Shown in pieces: positions 22,185 to 22,257 of a stretch of 22,257 bases of DNA. Each line of letters opens with the position of its first letter. Within the stretch, counting starts at the first letter, position 1. The position numbers and the translations under genes are program-made. A model generated the notes under the pieces. That model worked only from the letters and a program-made list of their open reading frames with translations, searched no databases and was not told the DNA's origin. Origin of the DNA: Achromobacter sp. (GTDB lineage: Bacteria > Pseudomonadota > Gammaproteobacteria > Burkholderiales > Burkholderiaceae_B); assembly GCA_003454835.1 (NCBI GenBank), contig DMTA01000552.1:547-22803 (forward strand). Reading direction: 5' to 3'.

Positions 22185-22257
22185 ATGAGCAATCAACGTG
22201 CGGGCGGGCGCTGGAGCCGCCGCCAGGTTCTGGGCGCGCTGGGCGCCGCCGTGCTGG
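22185..22257 (+). CDS. Tat-exported protein, N-terminus only (possible receptor)
   Basis: Only 24 codons are visible before the window ends. They encode a basic n-region, the twin-arginine motif SRRQVLG (12-18) and the start of a hydrophobic stretch, so the product is predicted to leave the cytosol folded through the Tat pathway. AGGAGA lies eight bases before the ATG. Following lyase and CoA-transferase genes with a LysR regulator, a Bug-type solute receptor is the most likely product in this group of bacteria, but nothing in the fragment proves it; a redox enzyme is possible. Confidence 0.6.
   Translation, partial: MSNQRAGGRWSRRQVLGALGAAVL

Overview
The window is GC-rich chromosomal DNA, most likely from an Achromobacter/Bordetella-type betaproteobacterium (Alcaligenaceae, Burkholderiales). 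This is inferred from the gene order folP-glmM / ppx-ppk-pstSCAB, the predicted ornithine-lipid acyltransferase, and the abundance of LysR regulators and Bug-type (tripartite tricarboxylate) receptors. No insertion sequence, prophage or CRISPR array is visible, and all genes look intact apart from the two cut by the window edges.

Bases 1-10500 form a core-genome block dominated by phosphate physiology. The end of folP overlaps glmM (cell-wall precursor synthesis). Next come olsB (phosphorus-free ornithine lipid synthesis), ppx on the minus strand, ppk1 divergent from it, and the pstS-pstC-pstA-pstB phosphate transporter. Strong PhoB-type boxes (two 11-bp direct repeats) precede ppk1 and pstS, each followed after exactly 10 bp by a -10 element. 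A weaker four-unit array with the same 11-bp period lies in front of olsB, and a single half-site with the same 10-bp geometry precedes ppx. The block therefore reads as a phosphate-starvation island combining uptake, polyphosphate turnover and membrane-lipid replacement. phoU, phoB and phoR are not in the window; pstB is closed by a terminator.

A tRNA-Pro(UGG) at about 10.7 kb separates this core block from an accessory/metabolic half. It and the following minus-strand operon share a bidirectional terminator. That operon encodes an alpha/beta hydrolase and a Bug-family periplasmic receptor, with a divergent LysR regulator. Then follow small uncharacterised genes (a secreted protein with two cysteine pairs, an 88-aa protein), a flavodoxin-fold reductase with a five-cysteine cluster, a membrane-anchored EXOG-like nuclease, a BamE-like lipoprotein, a small secreted protein and a LysE/ArgO-type amino-acid exporter.

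The last 3.5 kb is a second catabolic cassette: a LysR regulator divergent from an HMG-CoA-lyase-like enzyme, a class III CoA-transferase and the start of a Tat-exported protein, probably another receptor. CoA-transferase plus lyase suggests activation and cleavage of a branched hydroxy-dicarboxylate such as citramalate or 3-hydroxy-3-methylglutarate, but the substrate is not fixed by the sequence.

No clearly new defence or mobile system was found. The most interesting points are the apparent Pho control of olsB, the orphan TTAG/CTAA operator array in front of the exporter gene, and the two hydrolase/lyase-plus-receptor cassettes.
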